From Ceratotherium simum simum (lineage: Eukaryota; Chordata; Mammalia; Perissodactyla; Rhinocerotidae): a stretch of DNA of 64,000 nt. Position numbers and translations under genes: made by a program. Shown piece by piece: positions 1 to 10,330 of this stretch (position 1 is its first letter; the number at the start of each line of letters is the position of its first letter). The notes beneath the pieces are model-generated. The model was not told where the DNA came from. It did no database searches and worked only from the letters and a program-made list of their open reading frames with translations. Location of the stretch: contig NW_004454216.1 in NCBI RefSeq assembly GCF_000283155.1, forward strand, positions 6,393,493-6,457,492, in the 5' to 3' direction.

Positions 1-440
1 ATTAAATTATATATATATAAAACTAAGTGGAAATTTTAGAACAGAAAAATCCATTATCTGAAATAAATAAGTTACGGAATAGGCTTAATAGCATAATGGA
101 GGTGGCAGAAGGAGAAGTCGGTGAACTTGAAGATAGATCAATAAAAATCGTTTAATCTAAAAAGGACTGAGAAAAAAAGAATGGAAAAAATAAACAGAAG
201 CTCAGAAGCCTGAAGGACAATTTTAAAAGATCTAGTATATAGGTAACTGAAGAACAAGAATGTGCAAAAAAAAAATTTAAATATTTTAAAGGACAAAGGT
301 CAAAGCTTCCCAAATTTTGTGAAAGAGATATAGAGATTCAAGAAATTTAATGAACCCCAAACACAATAAATTTGAAAAGAAAAAAAAAACAATGCCTAGG
401 AATATCATTGCGAAATTGCTGACAGCCGAAAATAATATTG
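1..440 (+). mobile_element. Old L1 fragment, sense, 5'/ORF1-side region
   Basis: A-rich sense-strand sequence resembles the part of old mammalian L1 elements ahead of and into ORF1. The order is 'cagaagctcagaagcctg', then 'aaagcttcccaaattttgtg', 'attcaagaaatttaatgaa', and 'atgcctaggaatatcat' with 'aaattgctgacagcc'. This matches the order known for L1M-type elements. It is full of stops and indels, so it is a dead fossil. The left end lies outside the window. Confidence 0.65.
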
Positions 441-559
441 CATTCAAAATTGGATTTAGTGTATGGAAACATTATGGTGTTCTATTTGAATATACTTTTT
501 CAAAGATGAAGAAACAGTAGAAGTTAGCGTTTAAGTCAATAGGCTTTAGTCTCCTAACA

Positions 560-657
560 TCAAGCTCTGCCGTTTATTAGCTCTGTGACCTGGAGCCGGT
601 TTCTTTTCCTTAAGCATCACTTTCTTCCTTTATAAAATGGTGATGAAGATGAAAATA
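560..657 (+). mobile_element. MIR SINE, 5' half (split by an ERE)
   Basis: Shows the MIR core order: a 'tagctctgtgacctggag' segment, then a pyrimidine-rich 'ttcttttccttaagcatcac' segment, then 'ttcctttataaaatggtga'. The continuation lies on the far side of the ERE at 866-960. Confidence 0.7.
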
Positions 658-854
658 GGGGCCAACCCTGTGGTGTAGTGGTTAAGTTTGCACACTCCAC
701 TTCAGTGGCCCAGGGTTTGGGGGCTCGGATCCCAGGCATGGACCTGCACACCACTCATCAAGCCATGCTGTGGCAACGTCCCACATACAAAATAGAGGAA
801 GATTAGCATAGATATTAGCTCAGTGACAATCTTCCTCACCAAAAAAAAAAAGAA
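658..854 (+). mobile_element. ERE SINE (equine tRNA-derived) inserted in a MIR
   Basis: The head 'ggggccaaccctgtggtgta' is followed by 'gtggttaagttt', 'ggctcggatcccaggc', 'agccatgctgtggc', 'cccacatacaaa', 'ttagctcag' and an A-run, which is the full ERE order. Direct repeats 'agatgaaaa' at 647-655 and 855-863 look like the target duplication. The head derives from a tRNA, so it once carried a Pol III promoter; both boxes are degraded here. Confidence 0.88.
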
Positions 855-865
855 AGATGAAAACA

Positions 866-960
866 AAACTATTTCACATGGCTGATGTGCAGATTAAATT
901 ATATATGCAAAACTCTTAGCAAAGCACTTAGTAGGAGCTAAATAAATGAGCTGTTATCTT
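866..960 (+). mobile_element. MIR SINE, 3' half
   Basis: Continues the MIR interrupted at 657. It contains 'cagattaaattatatatgca', then 'aaaactcttagcaaagcact', then 'tagtaggagctaaataaatg', corresponding to the MIR end 'gtaaagcgcttagaacagtgcc…tagtaagcgctcaataaat'. Confidence 0.7.
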
Positions 961-964
961 TTTT

Positions 965-2540
965 TTCCTGAGTGTTCTTTGCTTGAACCTCTTAATCCTC
1001 ATTATGGCAAAGAATTTTACTTTCTCATAATGTCTTTGTCTAGTTTTGATATCAGTGTTCAATAGTCTTACACAATGAGTTGTGGTGTTTCCTGTATTTT
1101 GTGGTACAGTTTTTATAACATAGACAATAATTTGTTTTTGAAGGTTTATTAAATGTTGCCTTCAAATGTATTTTGGCCTGGTGTGTGTGTATGTGTGTTT
1201 GTGTGTTTATATAGATTTCTAAATACTTTTGTAATATTTTTATTTATAATAGTCTATTCAGATTTTCTAGTTCTTCTCAAGCCAGTTATATTTTTCAACA
1301 AAATTGTCCTTTCATCTAAGTTTTAAAATAGCTTAAATATTTAGTTCAAATAAATAGCATAAAATTGTCCATAGTATTCAGTAATTATTCTAAATCTCTA
1401 AGCAGATTTGTTTTTTCCTTTTTAATGCTGTTTATTTGTACTTTCTCTTTTTTTATGGTAAAACTTCCCAGTAATTTGTCTATTTTATTAGTGTTTTCAA
1501 AGAACCAAGGTTTTATTACATTGACTGTCTTTATGTCTGTTTTTTGTTCACTTATTTCTGATATTATTTTGCTATTTTCTTGCTTTTATATGTTTTTGGT
1601 TTTATTTTATTGTACTTTTGCTAACTTGATAGTTTTTAGTCTTTTCTTTTTAACATATAAATTTAAAACTATACATTTTCCCCTAAGAACTGCTTTAGCT
1701 GAATCCCTTGAGTTTTGGTACATATTGTTTTCATTGTTATTGAGTTCTATATATTTTCTAATATTCAAAATTTCATTAGTCTTTGGCTCATGATTTATGT
1801 AAAGTTTTAATTTAAAAAAAATTCCAATTATTGGATGTTTTGGGGGAGCAGGAACATATACTTGTCATTAGAGTCTAAATTTAATTGTGATTAGAGGAGA
1901 TGATATAATGATTTTAATTCTTTAGTATGTGTTGAGACTTAATTTGTGTCTGGATATAAGGTCAATTTTTGTAAATTTTTTATGTTTGCTTGGAAAGTAT
2001 GTATATCACAATTCTTAGGTGCAGGGCTTTATATTGATTAATTAGGTCCGCCTTGTTAAATTATCATTACATTTTTTGGGGGCCTACTTACTCTTTTCAA
2101 TTAATGATAAAAATATGATCAAATCTTCCATTATGTCTGAAGATTTTGCCATTTGCGTTTTATGTATCTTACATCTATGCTGTTAGATGCTTAGAGGGGC
2201 AGTTTCTTGTATCTTACTGATGAACTGTTTCATTTTTATTATTTAATGACTATCTTTTTTTAATAATGGTTTTATTTATAATCTAGTTTATTAGGCATTA
2301 ATACAGCTACTTCCTTTTTTACCATTCCTATACTTTCAAACTTTCTGTCTCATGCTATTTTAGCTGAGTCTGTCATAAACAGCACGCCATTAGACTTTTT
2401 AAAATTCAAACTGTTCTTCACTTTTAACCAGAAATTTAATTGGTGTATAGTTAGTGTGATTACTTATAAGTTTAATTCCTAAAATCCTATTTTTGTACCT
2501 TCTATTTACCATGCTTTTTAAAATTGTGTGTGTGTGTGTG
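965..2540 (-). mobile_element. Fossil L1, antisense: ORF2 reverse transcriptase to endonuclease part
   Basis: The + strand reads as the complement of L1 ORF2 in the expected 3'-to-5' order. 'gtctttgtctagttttgata' is followed by 'agtctattcagattttctag', then 'caaagaaccaaggttttatt', then 'aagaactgctttagctgaat' and 'gttttggtacatattgtttt', then 'tgttgagacttaatttgtg'. The + strand frame open at 1365-1793 is an antisense shadow of this element. Many indels make it inactive. The short TG run at 2526-2540 abuts the next ERE. Confidence 0.75.
1175..1212. repeat. Short imperfect TG microsatellite
   Basis: Interrupted (TG)n with 'tgtgtgtgtatgtgtgtttg' inside the antisense L1. Confidence 0.8.
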
Positions 2541-2717
2541 AGGAAGACTGGCCCTGGGCTAACATCCGTGTCCATCTTCCTCTACTTTATATGGGACGCC
2601 ACCACAGTACGGCTTGATGAGCGGTGTGTAGGTCCATGCCTGGGATCCAAACCTGGAACCCTGGGCTGCTGCAGCAGGGTATGCGCACTTAACCACTGCA
2701 GCACCAGGCCGGCCCCC
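2541..2717 (-). mobile_element. ERE SINE, reverse orientation, inside L1
   Basis: The reverse complement reads 'gggggccggcctggtgctgc', then 'agtggttaagtgcgcat', then the 'tttggatccca' segment, then 'gatgttagcccagggcc'. A (TG)n run stands where the A-tail complement would be. Flanking 'aaaatt' motifs are too short to call a target duplication. Confidence 0.85.
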
Positions 2718-3427
2718 AAAATTTTTTTATTCTTTGCTGTGCACTGTTGTATTATTTGGGTTAGCTTCCTTTCGTCCCTCTAGCAATTTGAAAATTATGC
2801 ATTTTAGTTTTACTTTCTAACAAATAGTGATTACCTTTAAATATTTTATAATCCTTCTTGATTTGACAATATTAGTGTCTCTAGCCTCCTTTCAAATAAT
2901 ATAAAAAGTTGAGAATACTTTATTTTCAATCACATCTGCCCCTACCTTTCATGTTAGCATTGTCTAATATCTTAAATCCAACTTGTTTTTATATCCCGTT
3001 TAACAATTAGTATTGTTTGATTTTTTATGGTAAAAATTTATTTAAGATTCATTAGGTCGTTACCAATTTCCAGCGTGCTAGGGCTCACTCATGTTAACTG
3101 GCAAAAGCTGATTGTATGTATATCTTTCCAACTCCTCATTCAGTGACATTATGTTTGTAGTTTGAAATTGGCCATGGTGGGAGTATTTATTCAATGGAAA
3201 TCAGTAAACACTACAAATCTGGGCATTTTTTTTTTGAGGAGCCATTTGTAGAATATTTACCAGTATACCCCTGCCAATCTTCTTGGTTCCCATTTGAGTT
3301 TTCATCCAATCCTTTATTCTGGGTTAAATTTACTTATTACTAATTTATATTCTTTATATTCTTTTAATGAAGGGCAATGATAAGTAAACTCTTGGTGTTT
3401 ATTTGAAAGTATACTTTATTCTCACTT
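2718..3427 (-). mobile_element. Fossil L1, antisense, continuation towards its 5' side
   Basis: AT-rich continuation of the same reverse L1 between two ERE insertions. Parts such as 'tgcattttagttttactttc' and 'gtgattacctttaaatattt' fit the antisense region upstream of ORF2. Around 3000-3300 the match is weak, and some non-L1 sequence may be included. Confidence 0.5.
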
Positions 3428-3679
3428 AAAAAATTTTTTTTTTGCTGAGAAAGACTGGCCCTGAGCTAGCATCTGTTGCCAGTCTTCCTCTTTTTTTACT
3501 TGAGGAAGATTAGCCCTGAGCTAACATCTGTGCCAGTCTTCCTCTATTTTGTATGTGGATCGCTGCCACAGCATGGCTGATGAGTGGTGTAGGTCCACGC
3601 CCAGGATCTGAACCCACGAACCCAGGCTGCCGAAGTGGAGCGTGCTGAACCTTAACCACTATGCCCTGGGCCTGGCCCC
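3428..3679 (-). mobile_element. ERE SINE, reverse, long-tail form, with target duplication
   Basis: On the + strand it starts with a T-run. It then shows two copies of the ERE tail unit ('ctgagctagcatctgttgcc' and 'ctgagctaacatctgtgcca'), and ends in 'cttaaccactatgccctggg' and 'cctggcccc'. The 11-bp direct repeat 'tattctcactt' flanks it at 3417-3427 and 3680-3690. The duplicated tail unit explains its ~250-bp length. Confidence 0.92.
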
Positions 3680-3690
3680 TATTCTCACTT

Positions 3691-3890
3691 TTTAAATGAT
3701 AGTTTAGTTGAATATATAATTCACGGCACTTATTTATTTTCCCTCAGTACTTTGAAGATAATATTCCATTGTTTTCTAGACTCTATTGATGCTATTGAGA
3801 AGTCAACTATCTATTTAGTTGAGTTTCCTCTGTAGATAATCTGTCTTTACTCTTTATCTTTGGGGTTTGTACATGTTGTGGACTGTTTGG
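3691..3890 (-). mobile_element. Fossil L1, antisense, 5' region
   Basis: Continues the split word 'ctcactt' across the ERE. It matches the antisense 5' part of old L1s: 'gatagtttagttgaatata', then 'cagtactttgaagataatat', then 'attccattgttttctagact', then 'gagaagtcaactatc'. The similarity stops near 3890. Confidence 0.65.
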
Positions 3891-4235
3891 CTCTCAGATT
3901 CATTCTACCCTCTTCTTCTTGGTTGTCTTTCAAGAGAGCTGACCATTTCAGGCTGAATTTTCTAGGCTCTCGAGTCAGTTTTATTCTGCCTGGGCTCAGC
4001 CAATAGGAATCGTTGGTGAATCAGAGGATAGAAGGAAAGGAGAAATGAAAATATTTCTCCTTCGTCAGCCTTGAGTGACATATCCAAACACAGCTACATC
4101 TCTGCGGTGGACCCAGCTCCTGATGGAGCTCCACCAGAACTCCCCATTTCACCCCTCTGTATCTTGCAGTTGCTAATCCCTGGCTTGTTTCACTATTCCT
4201 TGGTTCACTTATCAACCTCTTGGTTCACTTATCAA
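3891..4235. other. Unassigned segment between L1 pieces, ends in a 20-bp tandem duplication
   Basis: Richer in GC than the L1 around it and not recognised as L1. It may be another old insertion. The last part holds 'tggttcacttatcaa' twice (4201-4215 and 4221-4235, period 20). Frames on both strands are short and not recognised. Confidence 0.45.
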
Positions 4236-4922
4236 GTCAATTCCTTGGAATTATCTTTCAGTTCAATAATTTTTCCTTTAGCTGCATCCAATGTGATGTA
4301 GCCTCATTTCAGATATTAATTTTAATGAAAATTTTATTTCTACAAATCTCTCTGTTTTTATCAAATATGCCTTTTTCATATTTTTTCTCCTTATTTTTGC
4401 CTCTTTCTTTTTAAATTTCTTATCATTTTAAACATCTTGTCCTACTAAAGTCTGAGATTAATATTCTGTTACTTCAGTTCTTAAGATTTTGTTGTGTGCC
4501 TTTTCAAACTTAAGACTCATATTTGATTTAAAGCACTTTTGTGTCTGCTGACTCATTTATGGAAAAACCTTTCCTCGTGTGTTTGATATTTTTGATATGT
4601 GAGCTCTTCTTCATTGGAGTTTGCTTTTTCTGTGAGGCTCTCTCATGGCCTGGGCTGTTGAAGGTGTCCCACTAGAGTGGATTTGTTTCTTATAGGTACT
4701 CTAGGTATATCACATGGTTGCCATTCTCTGTGATTGCAGTTATTGTAAATCTGCTTTGTGTCCCGAAGTTTCTCTGATTATTACCGAGTTGGGTAATACC
4801 CCTGGTGTTGTGGTAGCATCACAATAATGCCAAATGTCCTGTCTTGCACATCTCTTTTTGTTTCTATCTTCTTGGAATTTTAATTTGTTTCTTATGAGAT
4901 CAAACATTTAAAGAGTTTTGTT
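4236..4922 (-). mobile_element. Probable L1-derived sequence, antisense 5' end
   Basis: T-rich sequence such as 'tcagttcaataatttttcct', 'acatcttgtcctactaaagt' and 'ttgatttaaagcac' fits the antisense far-5' part of old L1 elements, which carry 'gttgatttaaagtctttgtc'-like text. The match is diffuse, so the family call is tentative. Confidence 0.5.
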
Positions 4923-5185
4923 GGGGCTGGCCCAGTGGCGCAAGCAGTTAACTGCACCCCCTCCACTGCGGCAGCCCGGGGTTCACCAGTTCGGATCCCA
5001 GGTGCGCACCCACACACCTCTTGGCAAGCCATGCTGTGGCAGTGTCCCATATAAAGTGGGGGAATATGGGCACGGATGTTAGCCCAGGGCCAGTCTTCCT
5101 CAGCAAAAAAAGAGGAAGATTGGCAGATGTTAGCACAGGGCTGATCTCCTCACACACAAAAAATAAATAAAATAATAAATAAATA
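4923..5185 (+). mobile_element. ERE SINE, long-tail form
   Basis: Head 'ggggctggcccagtggcgca' at 4923, 'ggttcaccagttcggatccc' near 4979, two tail units with 'gatgttagcccagggcc' and 'gatgttagcacagggctg', then a (AATA)n-like tail. Imperfect direct repeats 'agagttttgtt' (4912-4922) and 'agaggtttgtt' (5186-5196) flank it. It lies opposite to the ERE at 3428-3679. Confidence 0.92.
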
Positions 5186-5196
5186 AGAGGTTTGTT

Positions 5197-5345
5197 TGTA
5201 TACGTTTTTGTATGTTTTCTCTTTTAAATGTAGCACCTCTATGTTTTAATAGGAACATTTCTGTGTGAATCTAGCCTGACATTTTACAGGAAACAGAAGA
5301 GCATAGGGGGCCTCCCAGGGGACATTTGTAGCTCCCCTTCCTTTT
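5197..5345. other. Short remnant after the ERE, probably the end of the L1 block
   Basis: Continues the sequence interrupted by the ERE ('gtttgtatacgtttttgtat…'). The family cannot be stated with confidence. Confidence 0.35.
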
Positions 5346-5419
5346 GTTTGAATGCCTTTTCTCCAAGGATATCTTCCTAACTCATCCCTTCATTTATTTC
5401 CCATCTTTTCCTGAATGTG

Positions 5420-5722
5420 ATCTTTCGATGATTTCATCACTGGTCACCCTATCTAAAATTTCAACCCCGACTCCCCCATCCCAGTGTTTATTTCTCCCTG
5501 CGTTGCTTTATTTTAATTCCTTAGCATGGACCATTGTCCATCATTCTATATATTTGACTTGTTTTTCTTGCTTGTTGTCAATTGCCCAAACAAAATTGTA
5601 ATCTCTGTGAGATCAGAAATTTTCATTTGTTTGGTTCATTCCTATATCTTCACCAACTAGAACAATGCCTGGCACATAGTAAGTACTCAATAAACATTTG
5701 TTTAATAAATGAATGAAATATT
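5420..5722 (+). mobile_element. L2 LINE 3' end
   Basis: Follows the L2 3' consensus order: 'tggtcaccctatctaaaat', 'gtaatctctgtgagatcaga', 'acaatgcctggcacatagta', 'agtactcaataaacatttg' and a 'aataaatgaatgaa' tail. It is non-coding and inactive. Confidence 0.8.
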
Positions 5723-5880
5723 CAATGGCTGTGTATTGTGTGCCTGTCCCTGAACTAGGCGGTAATGATACAAAAGAAAGAAAAATAGACAAGATTCCAG
5801 CTCTCATGAAGACTACAGTCTTATAGAGAACATAGACTATTAAACAAAGCAGTTTATCACTACAGGTGGACAAAGGCTAT
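5723..5880 (+). repeat. Old dispersed repeat, 'family A' (unnamed)
   Basis: Contains 'ctgaactaggcggtaatga', 'aaatagacaagattccag' and 'ctctcatgaagactacagtc'. It resembles a widespread old mammalian repeat whose text runs 'gaacaagacagacaaagtccctgccctcatgg'. I recognise the pattern but cannot give its database name. It recurs at least nine times in this window. Confidence 0.5.
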
Positions 5881-6854
5881 GAATTCCAATGAACTCTGTT
5901 GATGAACTTATTGGTATCAGAGTGGCATTCCCTGAGGCAGAAGTATGGAAGCATGGTGATTACTTTTGGTACGCAATGCATCGAAGACCTCTTATCCTCT
6001 TTGTCTAAGAGCAGACCAAAGAATATACATGCACACACATACATACACACTCTCTTTCAAACTTACATACACACACAGAGACTAGAAAGATAATGATTTA
6101 GACAGAAAACGATCTTAATGAGGGAGCTGACATAAGTTTGACGAAAGTAATGAGAAAATGAAAGCAACTAAATGTGAAAAAAAATTCATCCAATCAAGTT
6201 TTCATGATACCAAGTTTCTCTTCCAGTGTTGGTAGCTACAATCTGATAAGCACAAAATGCAAAGAAAGGGCCTAACTCTACATTCTGCTGGCTTGTAATT
6301 GTACCTAAAGAGCAAGTACACATTTGCCTTTATAACTTTGCAGGTAGTACATAGCAGAGGATATGCTGTTACTTTATCATAGTAAATAATAAAGTTCATG
6401 GCTATATTTACACAGCCTGAGTTTCCAGCATGTGAAATCATGTGAAGAATGTTAAATCTCTAATATGTGTTTAATGTACATTTCAGTTGATTTTTCTCCT
6501 AACTATAATAGTAGCAATTATTTTATTTATGTGTGGGGAAGGCTGTGTCACCTGAGGGAAAAGCTAATAGATTTCTTGGCAATTTTTCTATCATGTTAAA
6601 ATCTCTTTCCTTTTCTAACTGCTGCTGTACTTCTATTACTCTGTGTTATGTTTTTTTTACTCCTTGTCTCTAACACCTGCTTACTTTTTTTCCACGTTTG
6701 AGCCCTTATTTCTTCTATTTTTCTCTGTCTAGAATATCTGCTCCTGGGCTTTTAGTCACATCATATCTCTATCTTGCTGCAGACATTGGCTAGCCGATGC
6801 AAAGCAACTAATTTGTAGCAAGCCCCTTCTCCTAAATGCTGTGAATTATACTAG
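5881..6854. other. No gene or named repeat seen; one CA-type microsatellite
   Basis: Anonymous AT-rich sequence. A degenerate (ACAT/ACAC)n tract lies at about 6025-6080. Nothing else is recognised. Confidence 0.5.
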
Positions 6855-7030
6855 CTGCTGCTTTCATATATACAATCTCATTCAATCTCCATTAAAAACT
6901 CTGTGTGTTAGATAAAATCCCCCCATTTTAAATAAGAGGAAACTGAGTATCAGGGAGATGACATGTTTCCCCAGGATATACATTTAGGAAGCTGGAATTC
7001 AAACTCCAAACTTCTAATTGGAAGTGATCA
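6855..7030 (-). mobile_element. MIR SINE, reverse
   Basis: Reads 'acaatctcattcaatctcca', then 'ccccattttaaataagagga', 'aactgagtatcagggagatg', and 'gaattcaaactccaaacttc'. This is the reverse MIR order: a Pol III-type SINE core, complemented. Confidence 0.75.
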
Positions 7031-7274
7031 CTGTTCTCATTCTAATTCCATTGCTTCTCCTAGATATTCTACTTCCAGTCTACTTAGAATTGCTTTTGAA
7101 GTTTTCCTGACTTGCCGTTGGTTGAATGGAATTTACAGTGAGAGAGTAGCTATGATGTTGAGGCTTCCGTGTGGTAGGGTTGGAATGTAGAGAAGACAAC
7201 GGTAGGGGTAGCTGTTACCGACCAATTTTACAGTTTCTTTTGATTGAAAGCTGCTGCTCCAAACCTCATATTCA

Positions 7275-7530
7275 TAAATCTGACCAATACTTATTGAGTA
7301 TTTACTGTGTGTCAGGCACTAAACTAGACCTTGGATATAGAGTGCCGACAAAATAAAGTGGCCGCTATGGAGTGTAAAACCTAGTGAGGGAGAGAGGATA
7401 AACACACAAACCGATAATCACACAAATAATTCAAACTGTCGTAAATGCCACAAAAGAGTAAAATAATGGAGGGATCTGTCTCAGGAACAATATAGTCAGA
7501 GATGGCCTCTCAGAGAGAGTGAAAGAAGCC
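7275..7530 (+). repeat. Old dispersed repeat, 'family A'
   Basis: 'ttattgagtatttactgtgt' and 'gtcaggcactaaactagacc' are followed by 'atagagtgccgacaaaataa', then 'gataaacacacaaaccgata', and 'gagatggcctctcagagag'. Same arrangement as the copies at 15741 and 48410. Confidence 0.55.
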
Positions 7531-7855
7531 ACAATTGGTTAGGAACTGTGGAACTCGTTTAGAGAACTCTGTGTCTCAACTTCTACCACATCAGGTGTCT
7601 GTTAACAAGGGATTGGGGTCAGTCACCCGGCCCACCCTGGGACCAAACCAACCAGGCTTTCTAATCTGTTGTAAACATTTGAGACTCAGATTCTCATCCT
7701 TCAGTTTTGTACTGATGAAGAGGAAAAGTAGGAGGGAAAAGGGAGAGAAAAGAGGTTGGAAGATTAGTTCTTCAAAGATTGAAGAATAATTTGTTTAGGA
7801 AGGTAATTCCTTAATTTTTTTATGCAGTGTGAATTTTCTTAATCATCAGGAATAG
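7531..7855. other. No recognised feature
   Basis: Anonymous sequence with a purine-rich patch around 7715-7760. Short frames on both strands are unrecognised. Confidence 0.4.
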
Positions 7856-8100
7856 ATGGTAGCACAAGTCATTCAACATTCCCTTGACCAACATTGAAGC
7901 CATAGTAAGGCTTAGATGTGTTAAGGACCAGAGATGTAATGGTGAATAAGACAAAACTCCTGTCCCAATGTTTACAGTCTTATGTGCAAGATAATTATAA
8001 TGCAGTGTGATGATTATTATGACAAGATTAAGCACAGGACACCAGATTCTGGAGGAGGTAATATCTAAAGGAAGACCTCACGGATGTGTATAAGCAGGTC
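7856..8100 (+). repeat. Old dispersed repeat, 'family A'
   Basis: 'gagatgtaatggtgaataag', 'acaaaactcctgtcccaatg', 'tttacagtcttatgtgcaag', and 'ggaggaggtaatatctaaag'. This matches the order of the family in a heavily diverged copy. Confidence 0.5.
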
Positions 8101-10094
8101 AGCAGAACTTTCACATTCCCCAAGAATAAATAATTCCTTTCCACAGTCATGACTTTAAGTTGAAAGTATTTTGAAAATATAATTCTTAATGTTTATCTGA
8201 ATTCTGGTTTTGTTCGTTTTCTTGACTAGCTCTTAAACTTTCATGTAAGAAGTTAAGTTTTAAAAAAATCATTGATTTTAAAAAACTATCTTCTCCTTAA
8301 TACACTGTGAAGTGTGGATTACAGGATAAATAGAGTTATTAACATTTAGTGTGTTGTAGATCAGGTTTCTACTTGAAAGTGTTCAAATTCATCGTGTTTA
8401 CACATAAAATATGATATTAAATGGTCTCATTTTAAGTAGTAGCTATTAATAATAGAAAATTCAAATACAGCATTTTTTTTACAAGCTTAGTTTTTCATGC
8501 ATTTTGTGGTTTTATTATAGCTGGTCTGACCTAAGGTCTAGATAGACCAACTGTGCCCTTGGGTTAACGGGTGTTTATCATATGATTCCCTTTCCTTCCT
8601 TATGGCCTTTTATTTGTTTCCAGTTCACAAAGATAATAAATAGATAACTGTTGTTTCTCATACTTCCTCTTTCTGATGGGAAGATAGATTTTTTAAGCGT
8701 GAAGGGCTAAATCTAACTTAGTAATTTACAAAAATAAGCATAATTAACAAGTTTTTCAAGTCTACTTTTAAAATTACAATTCCTCTTACTCTTCATATGC
8801 TTTCTGTTCAGATAAACCACAGAAGTTAGGCCACCTCAAGTTAAAAAAAAATAAATTGACTTTATTGATGATTAAAATCTACATTTTATAACAATAATAT
8901 AACAGTGATAGAGCACCTAGCTCAGTAGTGGGTCTAGAAGAAGTAAATACATATTATATCAAATAACAATATTTTTGATTACATAGTGTCTTTTCTCAAA
9001 ATGGGTCAAATTTGAAATGTAAAGCACTTTAAATGTTCCTAGGGATGCTTACTCTGTCATGGTGGAAATGGTTTTTAGTCTAAATTTAGGTTCAGAGCTC
9101 TTTTACAGAGCCACTGGCCCTGCAGACCCAGCCAAGGCCCTTTTCAGTGTCCTAAATGATTTAGCTGTTAGATTTATTAGTGGCTCAAGAGGCACCATTA
9201 AGTAGTCCCCTCTTCCATCTCTAGCCAGGCCCAGCAAGTATGGAGAGAAGATAAACTTTCCTGCACTTCACAACATAGAGTTGGACCTATTCAGTTCCCA
9301 CCAGGGAACACAACTGTGCCAGCCTAGAAGTAAAAAAACTTCACAAAAGTTCGCTAGAGTATATCTCCATTTGGGATGGTGCCGACAGCATCTTCACCCT
9401 CATGTGACCCCAACAATTCTAGGGATTATATAATCTGTATGGGAATATGAAGACACCGTTTAACAATTCTGGATCTCTACTGTCCTCCAAATCAAAACAG
9501 AAGGACTAGAACAACATCTGTGTACATTCATTTATGGATTTCAAGCCCTGAGAGAAAAACTGACTATAATATTTTTTGCTTATATTTGCAAACTTTGCAT
9601 TATATGTGAGCTTAGGTCATTTGCAAGTTCTCTTTAGAATACATAAAAAGGTGATACTGCCCACATTCGATGTTTAAGGAGCCCACAACACCTTGGCCTG
9701 ATTCCAATTGAATAATTACATTCATTTTGTCATTATTTTCTATTTCCTGATTGTTTCAGTTAACTGCGCAAAATGATCCTTTATTTTTCACTCAGAAAAA
9801 TGGATAGTATTGCTGCACATATTATTTAGAGCCTACTACTTTCCTCTTCAGTAATAGGAATGGTGCTTTAAAAGGCTAGTTAGGGTTGCTTGTTGTGGCA
9901 TTAATATTGTCATTGTGTTTCCTGATTTAGAGATGTTCTGTGAATGTCCAGCACATGACTAGCTCTTGGATAAACTGTGGAATATAGAGTGATAGCTTGA
10001 ACAAGCCGTCTTTCTATCTCCTTACTCCCTGCTTGGCTTAGCCCCTTAGCTTAAAGAGACAGACATCCTCTCCTTTTCTCATACAACTAAGACA
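8101..10094. other. About 2 kb with no recognised gene or repeat
   Basis: AT-rich sequence with stops in all frames at short intervals. The section 9040-9500 has slightly higher GC and reads as unique sequence. No splice-bounded open frame was noticed. Confidence 0.4.
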
Positions 10095-10330
10095 GTACTA
10101 ATAGCTTCCATTTAGCAAAGCTTACTTTATAGCAGGCATTGTGCTAGTTCCTTTACATGCCTATAACATGTCATTCACACAAACTGTCCTATATAGTAGG
10201 TAACATGATCACCATTTTACAGACAAGGAAAATGTAACTTGCTCAAGAGCACACAATTGAAGAGAGGGAGCTGGAATTTGATTCTAGGTTTGTTCCCCAG
10301 CAAAAGCCAATCATTTAACCGCCATTCTAC
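10095..10330 (-). mobile_element. MIR SINE, reverse
   Basis: Almost full reverse MIR: 'atagcaggcattgtgctagt', 'tttacatgcctataacatgt', 'tcaccattttacagacaagg', 'aacttgctcaagagcacaca', 'gctggaatttgattctagg', 'catttaaccgccattctacc'. Confidence 0.85.

Noticed and set aside
1365..1793. 142-codon open frame on +, hydrophobic
   Set aside because: It is the complement of L1 ORF2 text. The F/L/S-rich composition reflects T-rich antisense sequence.
4923..5185. tRNA gene in the ERE heads
   Set aside because: The tRNA-like text is the SINE promoter head; no intact cloverleaf or anticodon arm is present.
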